Shown here: piece after piece, positions 23,446 through 32,608 of the stretch | Layout: each line of letters begins with the position of its first letter | Numbering within the stretch: the stretch's first letter is position 1 | Origin: Prolixibacteraceae bacterium | GTDB lineage: Bacteria > Bacteroidota > Bacteroidia > Bacteroidales > Prolixibacteraceae | Reading direction: 5' to 3' | DNA length: 34,872 nucleotides | Assembly: GCA_028282705.1 (NCBI GenBank) | Contig: JANQHI010000025.1 | Location: 1 to 34,872, forward strand | The notes under the pieces: generated by a model | The model's input: only the letters and a program-made list of their open reading frames with translations | Told to the model about the DNA's origin: nothing | Databases searched by the model: none | Made by a program: the position numbers and the translations under genes

Positions 23446-26136
23446 TTATTGTTCTATGAGTGATTTATAAACTGAAACTGTGGTATCTTCATTAAACCTG
23501 ATCTTAAAACCAAGTTTCCTGAATACAGCTATCATGGGCTTATTGTCTTTAGTAGTTTCAGCTGCCAGTTTCTTAATACCCCTATTGATAGCAATTTGCA
23601 TACAATATTCTGTAAGCATGTATCCCAACTCTTTCTTTTGCCATGCATCTGTGATCAGGACAGCATATTCCATAACTTCCAGGTCTGGGTCAGCAATTAG
23701 GCGCCCCACACCAATCAGTTTTTTCCTGCCTTCTTCCTCTATTTCAGCAACAATAGCTATTTCACGGCTGTAGTCAATAAAACAGAACTGTGAAGCAACA
23801 TCATGTGAGTCAAAATAGAAATCATACCTGAAACGATGGTAGATTGATTCTTTGGAGCAACTTCCAAGCAGTTCAAGCCACATAGGTTCATCTTCAGGTT
23901 TGATTGGCCTTAACAATATGCCTGTGCCATCATTTAGTTTGCCATCAATTATAAGGCTTTCAGGGTATGGCCTCAATATCAGGTGAGAATATTCTTGTGC
24001 TGGTTTTTCAAGCAATTCCTCATCAACAACTATGCGTGCATCCAATGCCATTACATCATCAGGTGTTACAATCAGTGGGTTGATATCCAACTCTGCAATT
24101 TCAGGGTAATCTGCTGCCAGGTATGACATCCTGATCAACACCTCAATAAGCTTGTCAATATTTTTAGGTTTATCTCCGCGCCAACCTTTTAGCAGTGGGT
24201 AGATCTGAAGTGACTTCAGCATTTGTAATGCTAGCTTCTCATTTAATGGAGGGAATTCCAGCCTTTTGTCCTTAAATAGTTCAGCAGTTGTTCCACCCAT
24301 ACCTACAAGCATTACTGTGCCAAACACAGGGTCTTTTTTAATCCCAAGGATCAGTTCAACAGCTTCTTTGGTGTCAACCATTTTCTGAACTGTTACTCCA
24401 TCAATCCTTGCATCAGGGCGTTTTTCAGCGGCTGTTTTTACCATGTTGCGGAATGTTGCCCTTACCATTTCCTCATCTTTGATGTTCAGTGCTACGCCTC
24501 CAACATCTGATTTATGGGTAATGTCAGGTGAGTATATTTTCAGTACAACAGGATACCCTTTTTCTTCTGAAATTTTTACAGCTTCATCTTCAGTAGCTGC
24601 TGGTTCTGGATGTGTAGTGTCAATGCCATAGTCATTGACCAGCATTTTAGAGTCATCCTCATTCAGGATTTTAGCCTTTGGGAAAACTTCTTTAAGGTAT
24701 TTTTCTTTTAGTTCTTCCCTGTCATATGAAAATGATACTGGTACTTCTTTAGGAGTTTCATACAATAACTCCAGGTTTTTTGAGTAATTAGCCAGTGTCA
24801 TAAATGCCCTGATGGCCTGTTCAGGTGTACCATAAGCAGCTATCCCTGCCTGGTTGAAAATTGACATCCCTTCTCTCATTGAAGCACCACCCAGCCAGGC
24901 TGCCATAATGGTTTTGGAAGTCTTGCTTGCAAGTCCAGCAATGGCCTGTGCTGTTTCTGTAGGTGCTGTCATGGCCTGTGGTGTTAACAACACAAGCACT
25001 GCATCTACATTTTCATCTTCTAAAACAATTTCAGTTGATTTGGCAAACCTTTCAGGAGTGGCATCTCCTAACACATCAACAGGGTTGCCATGTGACCAGA
25101 ATGGAGGGAGGTAGTCATTCAATTTCTGCATGGTTTCATCAGAAAGCTTAACCAGTTTTCCTCCCATTGATATCAATGAGTCAGTAGCCATAACACCAGG
25201 ACCACCAGCATTTGTTACTATAGCCAGTTTTGATCCTTTTGGTGCCCTTTTCCTTCCAACAAGGTCAGTAAAATCAAATATATTTCCAAAGTCATATACC
25301 CTGGCTAATCCAGCCCTTCTGAATACTGCATCATAAATGGAATCTTCAGAAGCCATTGCCCCAGTGTGTGAGGCTGCTGCTGCTGCTGATTCAGGGAAAC
25401 GCCCAGATTTATATACAATAATTGGTTTTTCACGGGCAAATGCCCTTGCTGCTGACATAAATGTCCTGGCATCTGCTAGCGACTCAACATACAGCACTAT
25501 GGATTTGGTATTTGGGTCCTGCCCAAAGTAGTCAATCAAATCACCAAAATTTACATCCATAGAATTTCCAATGGAAACAAAATATGAAAAGCCAATGTTG
25601 GCTTCATAAGCCCAGTCAAGGACTGAAGTACACAGTGCCCCTGATTGTGAGATAAAAGCTACATGCCCTTTTTTAGGCATCCCTGCAGCAAAGCTTACAT
25701 TCATATTTAATCCAGGTACTAAAATTCCAAGGCAGTTTGGCCCAATCACCCTCATGTCAGGAAAATTTGATTTTTCTTCAAGTACCTGTTGCTCAAGTTT
25801 TTTCCCTTCTTCTCCTGATTCTTTAAATCCTGCTGACATGATGATCACACCATGTATACCTGCTTCTCCACATTCCCTGATCAATTGTGGGGCAAATTTG
25901 GCTGATGTCATAATTACAGCTAAATCAGGGGTTTTTGGAAGGCTTTTTACATCTGGGAAACAGGGAATTCCCAGTACAGCTTCCCGTTTTGGGTTTACAG
26001 GATAAACAACCCCATTGTATCCTCCACCTACTAAATTTCTTAATGTTATTCCTCCTACACTATTTGGGTTGTTAGAAACACCAATTAGGGCAATCCTTTT
26101 TGGACGGAAAATACTGTCTAATTTTTTTATAGCCAT
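23446..26136 (-). CDS. ADP-forming acyl-CoA synthetase fused to a GNAT acetyltransferase domain (Pat-like)
   Basis: An 896-residue fusion with the order CoA-binding (about 1-130), succinyl-CoA-ligase-like (150-450), ATP-grasp (480-710), GNAT (740-896), the layout of Salmonella Pat. The phospho-transfer histidine of ADP-forming acetyl-CoA synthetases is present as H257 in ASHTGAMASED, and the second, ATP-grasp histidine as H541 in ITHKSDVGGV. The synthetase half may therefore be active, making acetate plus ATP from acetyl-CoA, ADP and phosphate. In the GNAT half the acetyl-CoA loop reads WQKKELGY instead of the usual Q-x-x-G-x-G; EYAV (823-826) matches the region of the catalytic glutamate. 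A sirtuin gene follows and acs lies 1.8 kb upstream. It could be an energy-conserving enzyme, a lysine acetyltransferase or both. Confidence 0.9.
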   Translation of the reverse strand: MAIKKLDSIFRPKRIALIGVSNNPNSVGGITLRNLVGGGYNGVVYPVNPKREAVLGIPCFPDVKSLPKTPDLAVIMTSAKFAPQLIRECGEAGIHGVIIMSAGFKESGEEGKKLEQQVLEEKSNFPDMRVIGPNCLGILVPGLNMNVSFAAGMPKKGHVAFISQSGALCTSVLDWAYEANIGFSYFVSIGNSMDVNFGDLIDYFGQDPNTKSIVLYVESLADARTFMSAARAFAREKPIIVYKSGRFPESAAAAASHTGAMASEDSIYDAVFRRAGLARVYDFGNIFDFTDLVGRKRAPKGSKLAIVTNAGGPGVMATDSLISMGGKLVKLSDETMQKLNDYLPPFWSHGNPVDVLGDATPERFAKSTEIVLEDENVDAVLVLLTPQAMTAPTETAQAIAGLASKTSKTIMAAWLGGASMREGMSIFNQAGIAAYGTPEQAIRAFMTLANYSKNLELLYETPKEVPVSFSYDREELKEKYLKEVFPKAKILNEDDSKMLVNDYGIDTTHPEPAATEDEAVKISEEKGYPVVLKIYSPDITHKSDVGGVALNIKDEEMVRATFRNMVKTAAEKRPDARIDGVTVQKMVDTKEAVELILGIKKDPVFGTVMLVGMGGTTAELFKDKRLEFPPLNEKLALQMLKSLQIYPLLKGWRGDKPKNIDKLIEVLIRMSYLAADYPEIAELDINPLIVTPDDVMALDARIVVDEELLEKPAQEYSHLILRPYPESLIIDGKLNDGTGILLRPIKPEDEPMWLELLGSCSKESIYHRFRYDFYFDSHDVASQFCFIDYSREIAIVAEIEEEGRKKLIGVGRLIADPDLEVMEYAVLITDAWQKKELGYMLTEYCMQIAINRGIKKLAAETTKDNKPMIAVFRKLGFKIRFNEDTTVSVYKSLIEQ

Positions 26137-26590
26137 ATTTTAAATATTTTGGTTTTTTCCAAGGGTTTTAAAGGCAAAAATGCCATTTCCACAAAGTTGG
26201 TTGATTTTGTTTACAAAGTAGATGAAAAAAAATCATATTAGAAAATTTAATCTTTTGGGTTACTTGTTTGATAAAATGTGTTATTGTAAAGGAACACAGG
26301 AATATAGTAGGTTGACAGGCAGGATTTATAAATTTTAATTTAGCAAAATATTGTTGTAGAACATCTATCAGTAAATCAATCTAAATTTAATATTAAGCCA
26401 TTGAGCCTGATTTTATGACAATTGTTAGGAGTAGAGTGAATGAGGTTGGTTTTGGTAGTTTATTGGATTTTCAGTGTGGCAAAAGAAATCATAAAAAAAG
26501 CACCCATCAATGGATGGATGCTTTAAAAGTTAGTTTGATTTTTGGTTTTGAGAGACTAGTTGAAGGTTGTTTACAACATCTCTCTGTATC
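26137..26590. other. Gap of about 450 bases
   Basis: Between the start of the synthetase-GNAT gene and the stop of the OFA transporter, no supported gene was found. The part near 26137-26400 is AT-rich and probably carries the promoter of the synthetase-GNAT gene on the minus strand. The only clear structure is the transporter terminator near 26492-26522. Confidence 0.6.
26492..26522 (-). terminator. Rho-independent terminator of the OFA transporter gene
   Basis: On the minus strand the stem AGCATCCATC/GATGGGTGCT (26513-26522 with 26499-26508, one mismatch) is followed by seven Ts. It lies about 70 bases past the stop at 26591, in the right orientation. Confidence 0.8.
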
Positions 26591-27853
26591 TTACTGTTTT
26601 GCAGGTTTAACCAAAAGAATGGTAAATACAGCAACAAAACATAGAATTCCACAAATTGTAAATGCCAATGGGAAATTACCCATATCGCCTAATTTGCCAC
26701 CAAGAATAGGTCCAAATATACCACCCATTGCATAGGCTAAAAATACCCAGCCATAGTTTTGACCAATATATTTCGTTCCAAAAGTATCAGCAGTAATTGT
26801 AGGGAATAACGCAAAATTTCCTCCAAAATTAAAACCAATTAGCATGGCAAAGATGAACAATGTTGCCTGTGAGCCGGCCATCCATTGAAAAAGAATGACA
26901 AAAACACCTTGTGTAGCCATCATAATAACAATTGATAATTTTCTACCAATTTTATCACTGAATATACCCCACAAGATTCTACCCAGACCATTGAACAAGG
27001 CAAAAAATACAGCCATTGCCAGTGTTGCAGCTGAACTTGCAACTTCTTTGCTAATGCCTTTGGCTTGCATTGCTTCCATTGGCCATAGTTTCATTAAACC
27101 AATGCTCATTAAACCTGCACTGGCACCAAAAGCAAAAGTTAGCAGAATTAAATAAAATTGAGGTTTACGCAACATTTCTCTTGTATTCAGGTTCACTTCT
27201 GAATCACTTGCTTTTGCAGCAGCTGATCCGCCCTCCCAACCTTTGGGTTTCCAACCTGCCGGTGGGAACTTCATCCAGAGACTTCCAACTAAAACAACAA
27301 GGAAGAATATAGCGCCTAAAATCATAAATGTTGTTGAGAGTCCTAGTTTAGCAACAAGTTGACCTCCACCTATGGCTCCCAATTTTCCAGCAAGGGTCAT
27401 CCATAAGGTTGCACCAAATCCAAATCCTGCAACTGCAAGTCCTGTGATAAGGCCTTTTTTGTCTGGGAACCAACGCATACCAACTGCGATCGGTACTACA
27501 TAACCCAGTCCAATACCACTGCCTCCCATTACACCAATAAAAATTAGTGTTGTAACAAAATTTTCTGCACCAAACAGTCCTGCCAATAGATAACCTGCAC
27601 CTAATGTAACAGCACTTAAAACGGTTAGCCTTTGAGGACCAATTTTGGGCATTATCCTTCCAGCAATAACCATTACAATAGCGAAAAATGCCAGTCCACA
27701 AGAAAATACAATTTGAGTTTGAGCTTTATTCCATCCATCTTCAACAAGGCTGCCAGTGAAAACTGACCAGGCATAAATTGCACCTAAAGCAAGCTGAATA
27801 AGAATTGCTCCTAGAACTACAAATCCCCTGTTTTGAACTTTTTGATTATTCAT
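26591..27853 (-). CDS. OFA-family major facilitator transporter
   Basis: A 420-residue integral membrane protein with about 12 hydrophobic segments. It matches the oxalate/formate antiporter (OFA) branch of the MFS: IQLALGAIYAWSVFTGSL in helix 1, GGSGIGLGYVVPIAVGMRWFPDKKGLITGLAVAGFGFGA around helices 4-5, and NGLGRILWGIFSDKIGRK in the second half. Family members exchange or import small carboxylates. Its place directly after acs (76-base gap) suggests acetate or another monocarboxylate as substrate, which is inference. CpG is less depleted here than elsewhere and arginine uses AGA and CGT more often, hinting at a different history. A hairpin before the gene may lower its expression relative to acs. 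Confidence 0.9.
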   Translation of the reverse strand: MNNQKVQNRGFVVLGAILIQLALGAIYAWSVFTGSLVEDGWNKAQTQIVFSCGLAFFAIVMVIAGRIMPKIGPQRLTVLSAVTLGAGYLLAGLFGAENFVTTLIFIGVMGGSGIGLGYVVPIAVGMRWFPDKKGLITGLAVAGFGFGATLWMTLAGKLGAIGGGQLVAKLGLSTTFMILGAIFFLVVLVGSLWMKFPPAGWKPKGWEGGSAAAKASDSEVNLNTREMLRKPQFYLILLTFAFGASAGLMSIGLMKLWPMEAMQAKGISKEVASSAATLAMAVFFALFNGLGRILWGIFSDKIGRKLSIVIMMATQGVFVILFQWMAGSQATLFIFAMLIGFNFGGNFALFPTITADTFGTKYIGQNYGWVFLAYAMGGIFGPILGGKLGDMGNFPLAFTICGILCFVAVFTILLVKPAKQ

Positions 27854-27878
27854 AATTTTGATTTTATAAGAAAAGGTT

Positions 27879-27910
27879 TAAAACAAAAACATCCTCACTA
27901 TTGGAGGATG
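27879..27910 (-). terminator. Terminator or attenuator between acs and the OFA transporter
   Basis: Stem CATCCTC/GAGGATG (27890-27896 with 27904-27910) with a 7-base loop. On the minus strand it is followed by TTTTTGTTTT. It ends acs transcripts or partly attenuates read-through into the transporter gene. Confidence 0.7.
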
Positions 27911-27929
27911 CTTTTTATGATTCAGGGAA

Positions 27930-29852
27930 TTATCTTTTTACTTCAACTTTAGCCCCTTCAATAATTTGTTCAACTACTCCAGGGTCAAGTAGGGTTGAAG
28001 TGTCTCCTAAATTAGTTGCATCTCCTTCTCCAATTTTACGTAAAATCCTGCGCATAATTTTTCCGGAACGTGTTTTTGGCAACCCACTTACAATCTGTAT
28101 TTTATCAGGTTTGGCAATAGGTCCAATAAACTTGGTAACTGTTGCGCGGATTTCATTTTCAATGTTACCCATTTCCTCGTCAGTCAGTTCTTCACAGATC
28201 ACATAGGCATATATCCCAGCACCTTTGATTTCGTGAGGATAACCTACCACTGCTGATTCATTTACTTTTGGATGTTGGTTAATAGCATCTTCTACTTCTG
28301 CAGTACCAATCCTGTGGCCTGAGACATTGATCACATCATCAATCCGACCAATGATCCTGTAATACCCTTCTTCATCTCGTTTTGCCCCATCACCTGTGAG
28401 GTATAATCCTTTAAAGGCTGAGAAATAGGTTTGGTAACACCTTTGGTGGTCACCATAAGTAGTCCTTAACATACCAGGCCAAGGGAATTTAATACATAAG
28501 ATACCCTCAACACTATTGCCTTTCAATTCATTTCCTTCAGGGTCAACCAGGATGGGTTGTACACCAGGAAGTGGTAATGTTGCCAATGATGGTTTGGTTG
28601 GGGTTATCCCTGCCAATGGGGTGATCATAATACCACCAGTTTCAGTTTGCCACCAGGTGTCAACAATTGGGCAACGCCCACCACCTACAAGGTCGTGGTA
28701 CCACCTCCATGCTTCTTCATTGATAGGCTCGCCAACAGTACCTAATACACGCAGTGAACTTAAATCATGTTTAGTTACCCACTCATCACCCTGAGCTACT
28801 AATGCCCTGATAGCAGTTGGGGCTGTATAAAATTGGTTGACTTTGTATTTATCAACAACTTCCCAGAACCTGCCTGCATCTGGCCAGGTGGGTACACCTT
28901 CAAACATAATGGAAGTAGCACCAGTCAGCAGAGGGCCATATACAATGTAAGAGTGCCCTGTTACCCAGCCAATATCAGCAGTACACCAGTAAATATCCCC
29001 ATCATTATATTGGAATACATTTTTAAAGGTATATTCAGCATATACCATGTATCCTGCAGTTGTATGAACAACACCTTTAGGTTTCCCTGTTGAACCAGAT
29101 GTATAAAGGATAAATAAAATGTCTTCAGCATCCATTACCTGAGCAACATTTTCTTTATTTACTCCTGCAATTACATCATCCCACCAAATGTCTCTGCCTT
29201 CAACAAAATTAATTTCTCCACCAGTTCTTTTAAGAACAATCATATCTGTAACATGTGGGCAAAGTGTAGCAGCTTCATCAGCAATTGCTTTTAATGGGAT
29301 TGTTTTAGTTCCACGATAACCACCATCAGAAGTAATAATTACTTTTGATTTTGCATCATTTACCCTGTCAGCAAGGGCAGTTGCAGAAAATCCTGCAAAA
29401 ATAATGGAATGTACAGCTCCAATCCTGGCACAAGCCAACATGGCAATAGCTAATTCAGGTACCATGGGTAGGTAAATGGCAACTGTATCACCTTTTTTTA
29501 CTCCAAGCTTCAACAGCCCATTGGCAAATTCCTGTACTTTTTCAAAAAGATCACCATAAGTTAACCTAACTTCCTCTTCTTTTGGGTCATTAGGTTCCCA
29601 GATTATAGCAACCTGGTCTTTCCTCATGAACATGTTCCTTTCAAAAATATTTTCAGTAATATTTAATTTGCCATTTACAAACCAATTGACATCAGGAGCT
29701 CCCTCTCCATCAAATTTCCAGTCAAGGACTTTATCATATTTTTTACGCCAGAAATTGGCTTCAGCTATGCCTGCCCAAAACCCTTCAGGATCAGCAACAC
29801 TTTCTTTATACTTCTGTAAGTACTCGGCAAAATTTGTAATTTTATTTACCAT
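27930..29852 (-). CDS. acsA: Acetyl-CoA synthetase, AMP-forming
   Basis: A 640-residue enzyme that makes acetyl-CoA from acetate, ATP and CoA through acetyl-AMP. The P-loop-like motif YTSGSTGKPKGVVHT is near residues 250-265, followed by WCTADIGWVTGHSYIVYGPL and VDTWWQTETGG, and the C-terminal lid contains GRIDDVINVSGHRIGTAEVE. K598 lies in PKTRSGKIMRR, the lysine motif that Pat acetylates and CobB deacetylates in Salmonella Acs. Length is normal. The upstream 495-base region is shared with the divergent ackA gene. Downstream, after a hairpin, lies the OFA transporter. Acs serves high-affinity acetate scavenging, opposite in direction to Pta-AckA. Confidence 0.97.
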   Translation of the reverse strand: MVNKITNFAEYLQKYKESVADPEGFWAGIAEANFWRKKYDKVLDWKFDGEGAPDVNWFVNGKLNITENIFERNMFMRKDQVAIIWEPNDPKEEEVRLTYGDLFEKVQEFANGLLKLGVKKGDTVAIYLPMVPELAIAMLACARIGAVHSIIFAGFSATALADRVNDAKSKVIITSDGGYRGTKTIPLKAIADEAATLCPHVTDMIVLKRTGGEINFVEGRDIWWDDVIAGVNKENVAQVMDAEDILFILYTSGSTGKPKGVVHTTAGYMVYAEYTFKNVFQYNDGDIYWCTADIGWVTGHSYIVYGPLLTGATSIMFEGVPTWPDAGRFWEVVDKYKVNQFYTAPTAIRALVAQGDEWVTKHDLSSLRVLGTVGEPINEEAWRWYHDLVGGGRCPIVDTWWQTETGGIMITPLAGITPTKPSLATLPLPGVQPILVDPEGNELKGNSVEGILCIKFPWPGMLRTTYGDHQRCYQTYFSAFKGLYLTGDGAKRDEEGYYRIIGRIDDVINVSGHRIGTAEVEDAINQHPKVNESAVVGYPHEIKGAGIYAYVICEELTDEEMGNIENEIRATVTKFIGPIAKPDKIQIVSGLPKTRSGKIMRRILRKIGEGDATNLGDTSTLLDPGVVEQIIEGAKVEVKR

Positions 29853-30347
29853 AGTTTTAAGGATTTAAAATTTGAAATTAGTTCATATAATTAGTTGTCT
29901 TTCAACTATCAGTTTCAACTAAAAAGGGTTAAATCAAATGTATTTGAAGTTAGGCTCCAGCTAAATAAACTTCAACTGGGTTTTGCCTAGTAAAACATAA
30001 ATAAATAATACAATATGATCGTTTTCCTGTAATTTCTGGAAGGAATTAAAAGCCATGATATATGTTTCAATAGTCTTTTTCAAAACAGAATGAGAAGGAA
30101 TTAAACATACCAACATTGGTAAATAATGGTTTCAAATTTAGCAATAAATTTTGGTGGAAAAAATGTGTTTTATAACCATATATTTTAATGAGTTAGAAAT
30201 CTTCAAACTGATGTAAAAATAGTATATTACTCCCTGATGATGGGACCTGGTATTGCTGGTGTTGAAAACACTTTTGGCATGTGGGCAAGATAAATTTTGA
30301 TCATTATCCAGGCACTTTTTTTATCCCATTTAACATTAGCCTTACAT
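29853..30347. other. Divergent intergenic region between acs and ackA
   Basis: About 495 bases without a supported gene, likely carrying both promoters. One inverted repeat, TTAGTTG (29891-29897) and CAACTAA (29916-29922), lies about 40 bases upstream of the acs start and could be an operator. No exact TAnnTTTG with good spacing was found near either start. An ATG at 30297 is in frame with ackA but is not supported as the start. Confidence 0.6.
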
Positions 30348-31538
30348 ATGAATATTTTCGTTTTAAATTGTGGAAGTTCTTCCCAAAAATTCCAGTTGTT
30401 TGATATGCCTTCAGAACAATGTTATTTTAAAGGTGTATTGGAAATCCAGGCTCAGCAAAAATACCTGTTCAAAGCAACCTGGAAGGATGGCCATAAGGTT
30501 GAACGCCAATTGGAGGGTATGGATAAAAAAAAGGCACTTGTTGAGGTTATCAATACTGTGAAAAATGCAGGGCAAAAAATTGATGTGGTGGCTCACAGGT
30601 TGGTACATGGGGGTACAAGGTTTACTGGCTGTATATTTATAGATGAGGCTACCATTGGTAAAATGGAAGAGGATATAGAACTGGCTCCCCTGCATTATCC
30701 AGCCAATATACAAGGGATAAAAATTACCATGGAAATTGTGGCAGATGCCCTTCAGGTTGGGGTTTTTGATACTGCTTTCCATGCAACAATGCCTCCTGAA
30801 GCTTACCTATACCCGTTACCTTATGAATTGCATGAAAAGTATTCAACCAGGCGTTATGGGTTTCATGGGAGCAGCCATAAGTATGTTGCTACTAGGGCCT
30901 GTGAGGTTTTGAAAAAGGATTTCAACCAACAGAAAATAGTTTCCTGCCATTTGGGGAGTGGGGCTTCAGTTGCTGCCATAAAAAATGGGGGGTCAGTGGA
31001 TACATCAATGGGGATGACACCTGTTGAAGGGCTTATGATGGGTACACGCACAGGTGATATTGACCCTGGTATATTGTTGCATATTATGGATAAAGAGGGG
31101 TTAGCTACAACAGGTTTACGCGAATTGATCAATAAAAAAAGTGGGTTGCTTGGTATTTCAGGGATATCATCTGACCACAGGGATGTTACTGAAGCTGCAC
31201 AACAGGGAAATGAAAGGGCACAATTGGCATTGAAAATGTTCAATTACAGGATCAAGAAATACATTGGTGCATATGTTGCCATACTTGGAGGGCTGGACAT
31301 ATTAATTTTTACGGGAGGCATTGGAGAAAATGATGAAGCCACAAGAAGGGAAATTTGTGAGGATATGGAATGTTTTGGGGTTAGTATTGACCCTTCAGCT
31401 AATAAAAAAGCATGTGGCATTGAATCAATTGTTAGTACTTCTGGTTACCCTGTAACAGTAATGGTTGTGCCAACTAATGAAGAACTCTCCATTGCACGTG
31501 AATCATTTCAACTTACAAAAGATAAGCTGATCAGGTAA
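30348..31538 (+). CDS. ackA: Acetate kinase
   Basis: A 396-residue enzyme converting acetyl phosphate and ADP to acetate and ATP. Active-site residues known from the Methanosarcina enzyme are recognisable: N7 in LNCGSSSQK, R84 in AHRLVHGG, D141 in DTAFHATMP, H173 in GFHGSSH and R234 in GTRTGDIDPG. The ATP site includes SCHLGSGASVAA and FTGGIGEND. The ATG at 30348 gives the standard MNIFVLNCGSSS start; an in-frame ATG 51 bases upstream adds a non-conserved hydrophobic stretch. It lies 149 bases before ptb on the same strand and divergent from acs. Its usual partner pta is 7.7 kb away. Confidence 0.95.
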   Translation: MNIFVLNCGSSSQKFQLFDMPSEQCYFKGVLEIQAQQKYLFKATWKDGHKVERQLEGMDKKKALVEVINTVKNAGQKIDVVAHRLVHGGTRFTGCIFIDEATIGKMEEDIELAPLHYPANIQGIKITMEIVADALQVGVFDTAFHATMPPEAYLYPLPYELHEKYSTRRYGFHGSSHKYVATRACEVLKKDFNQQKIVSCHLGSGASVAAIKNGGSVDTSMGMTPVEGLMMGTRTGDIDPGILLHIMDKEGLATTGLRELINKKSGLLGISGISSDHRDVTEAAQQGNERAQLALKMFNYRIKKYIGAYVAILGGLDILIFTGGIGENDEATRREICEDMECFGVSIDPSANKKACGIESIVSTSGYPVTVMVVPTNEELSIARESFQLTKDKLIR

Positions 31539-31636
31539 ATATTTTTTAAATTGTATACAAAAACAGGATTTAATGTCAATTTTTAAAATTGAAAATTTCC
31601 TGGAATGGTGTACAACATAATTTTATCTGAGATATG

Positions 31637-31665
31637 TTAGAAATTAGTTCTTCACATATTTCTAA
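31637..31665. promoter_or_regulatory. Inverted repeat upstream of ptb
   Basis: TTAGAAAT (31637-31644) and ATTTCTAA (31658-31665) form an 8-bp inverted repeat separated by 13 bases, 23 bases before the ptb start. It is AT-rich and not followed by a T-run, so an operator is more likely than a terminator. Confidence 0.35.
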
Positions 31666-31687
31666 TTTGCATTAAAATATTCATGTC

Positions 31688-32590
31688 ATGGAAATTAGGA
31701 ACTTTAAGGATTTAATAAAGGCAGCACAAGACCAGGAAGAAAAACGTTTGGTAGCTCTTAATGGTACTGATGAAAGTACATTGGAAGCATTAAATGAAGC
31801 TGTTGAATTGGGGCTTGTAACAGCAACATTGACAGGAGATCAGAGGCAAATTGAAGAAACTTGCCACAAACTTGATATTGATATAAACAACTATCACATC
31901 ATTCATTGTGAATCAGCTAAAGATGCATCAAAAGCTGCAGCCAATATGGTTATGGAGGGCAAAGCTAATTTGATGATGAAAGGGTTGATAAGTACTGACC
32001 GTTTTATGAGGGTAGTCCTGAAAAAGGATTATGGGTTGGTTCCTTCAAGGAATATCTTAAGCCACATTGCAGTAATGAAAAATGCCAACTACCATAAAAT
32101 ATTGATTTTTAGTGATGCAGGAGTATTGCCATATCCCGACCTGAAACAAAAAATATTGATGACAAGCTACCTGATTGATGCGGCACATAAGCTAGGGATT
32201 GAAAACCCAAAAGTTGCCATGATCGCCCCAACAGAGCAAATATTGATATCTATCCCTTCATGTATGGATGGTGCAACCATTGCAAAAATGTCAGAGCATG
32301 GGCAAATAGATGGTGGTGTGGTAGATGGACCAATGGCACTTGATGTGGCCATAAACCGCGAGGCTGCTGATATTAAAGGGTTAGACTCAGAAGTGGCAGG
32401 TGATGCTGATTGCCTCCTTTTCCCCAATATTGATGCTGGGAATGTGTTTTACAAAACCAATGCAAAATTTTGCAATGCACAATTAGGAGGCATAATCACT
32501 GGGGCTAAAGTTCCATTAGTTGTATCTTCGCGTGGTGATAGCACAGAAACAAAATTAAATTCAATTGCATTAGCTTCATTATTGAGTTAG
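31688..32590 (+). CDS. ptb: Phosphate butyryltransferase
   Basis: A 300-residue PTA_PTB-family enzyme, the usual length for Ptb. It converts butyryl-CoA (or branched acyl-CoA) and phosphate to the acyl phosphate. Recognisable parts are MKGLISTDRFMRVVLKK, the FSDAGVLPYPDLKQK region, DGGVVDGPMALDVAIN and DCLLFPNIDAGNVFYK, which match Ptb better than Pta. The butyrate kinase gene begins 18 bases after its stop, so the two form an operon. Together they would conserve energy as ATP from butyryl-CoA, isobutyryl-CoA or isovaleryl-CoA, pointing to butyrate fermentation or branched amino-acid oxidation. An inverted repeat lies just upstream. Confidence 0.93.
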   Translation: MEIRNFKDLIKAAQDQEEKRLVALNGTDESTLEALNEAVELGLVTATLTGDQRQIEETCHKLDIDINNYHIIHCESAKDASKAAANMVMEGKANLMMKGLISTDRFMRVVLKKDYGLVPSRNILSHIAVMKNANYHKILIFSDAGVLPYPDLKQKILMTSYLIDAAHKLGIENPKVAMIAPTEQILISIPSCMDGATIAKMSEHGQIDGGVVDGPMALDVAINREAADIKGLDSEVAGDADCLLFPNIDAGNVFYKTNAKFCNAQLGGIITGAKVPLVVSSRGDSTETKLNSIALASLLS

Positions 32591-32608
32591 AAAGCTACAA
32601 ATAGTTTT

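Noticed and set aside
26415-26735. Plus-strand 106-codon open frame in the gap near the OFA transporter
   Set aside because: It spans the transporter's terminator and then runs antisense into its coding region; the translation shows no recognisable domain.
30297-30347. Upstream ATG for acetate kinase
   Set aside because: The extra 17 residues are hydrophobic and not part of acetate kinases; MNIFVLNCGSSS at 30348 is the standard start.
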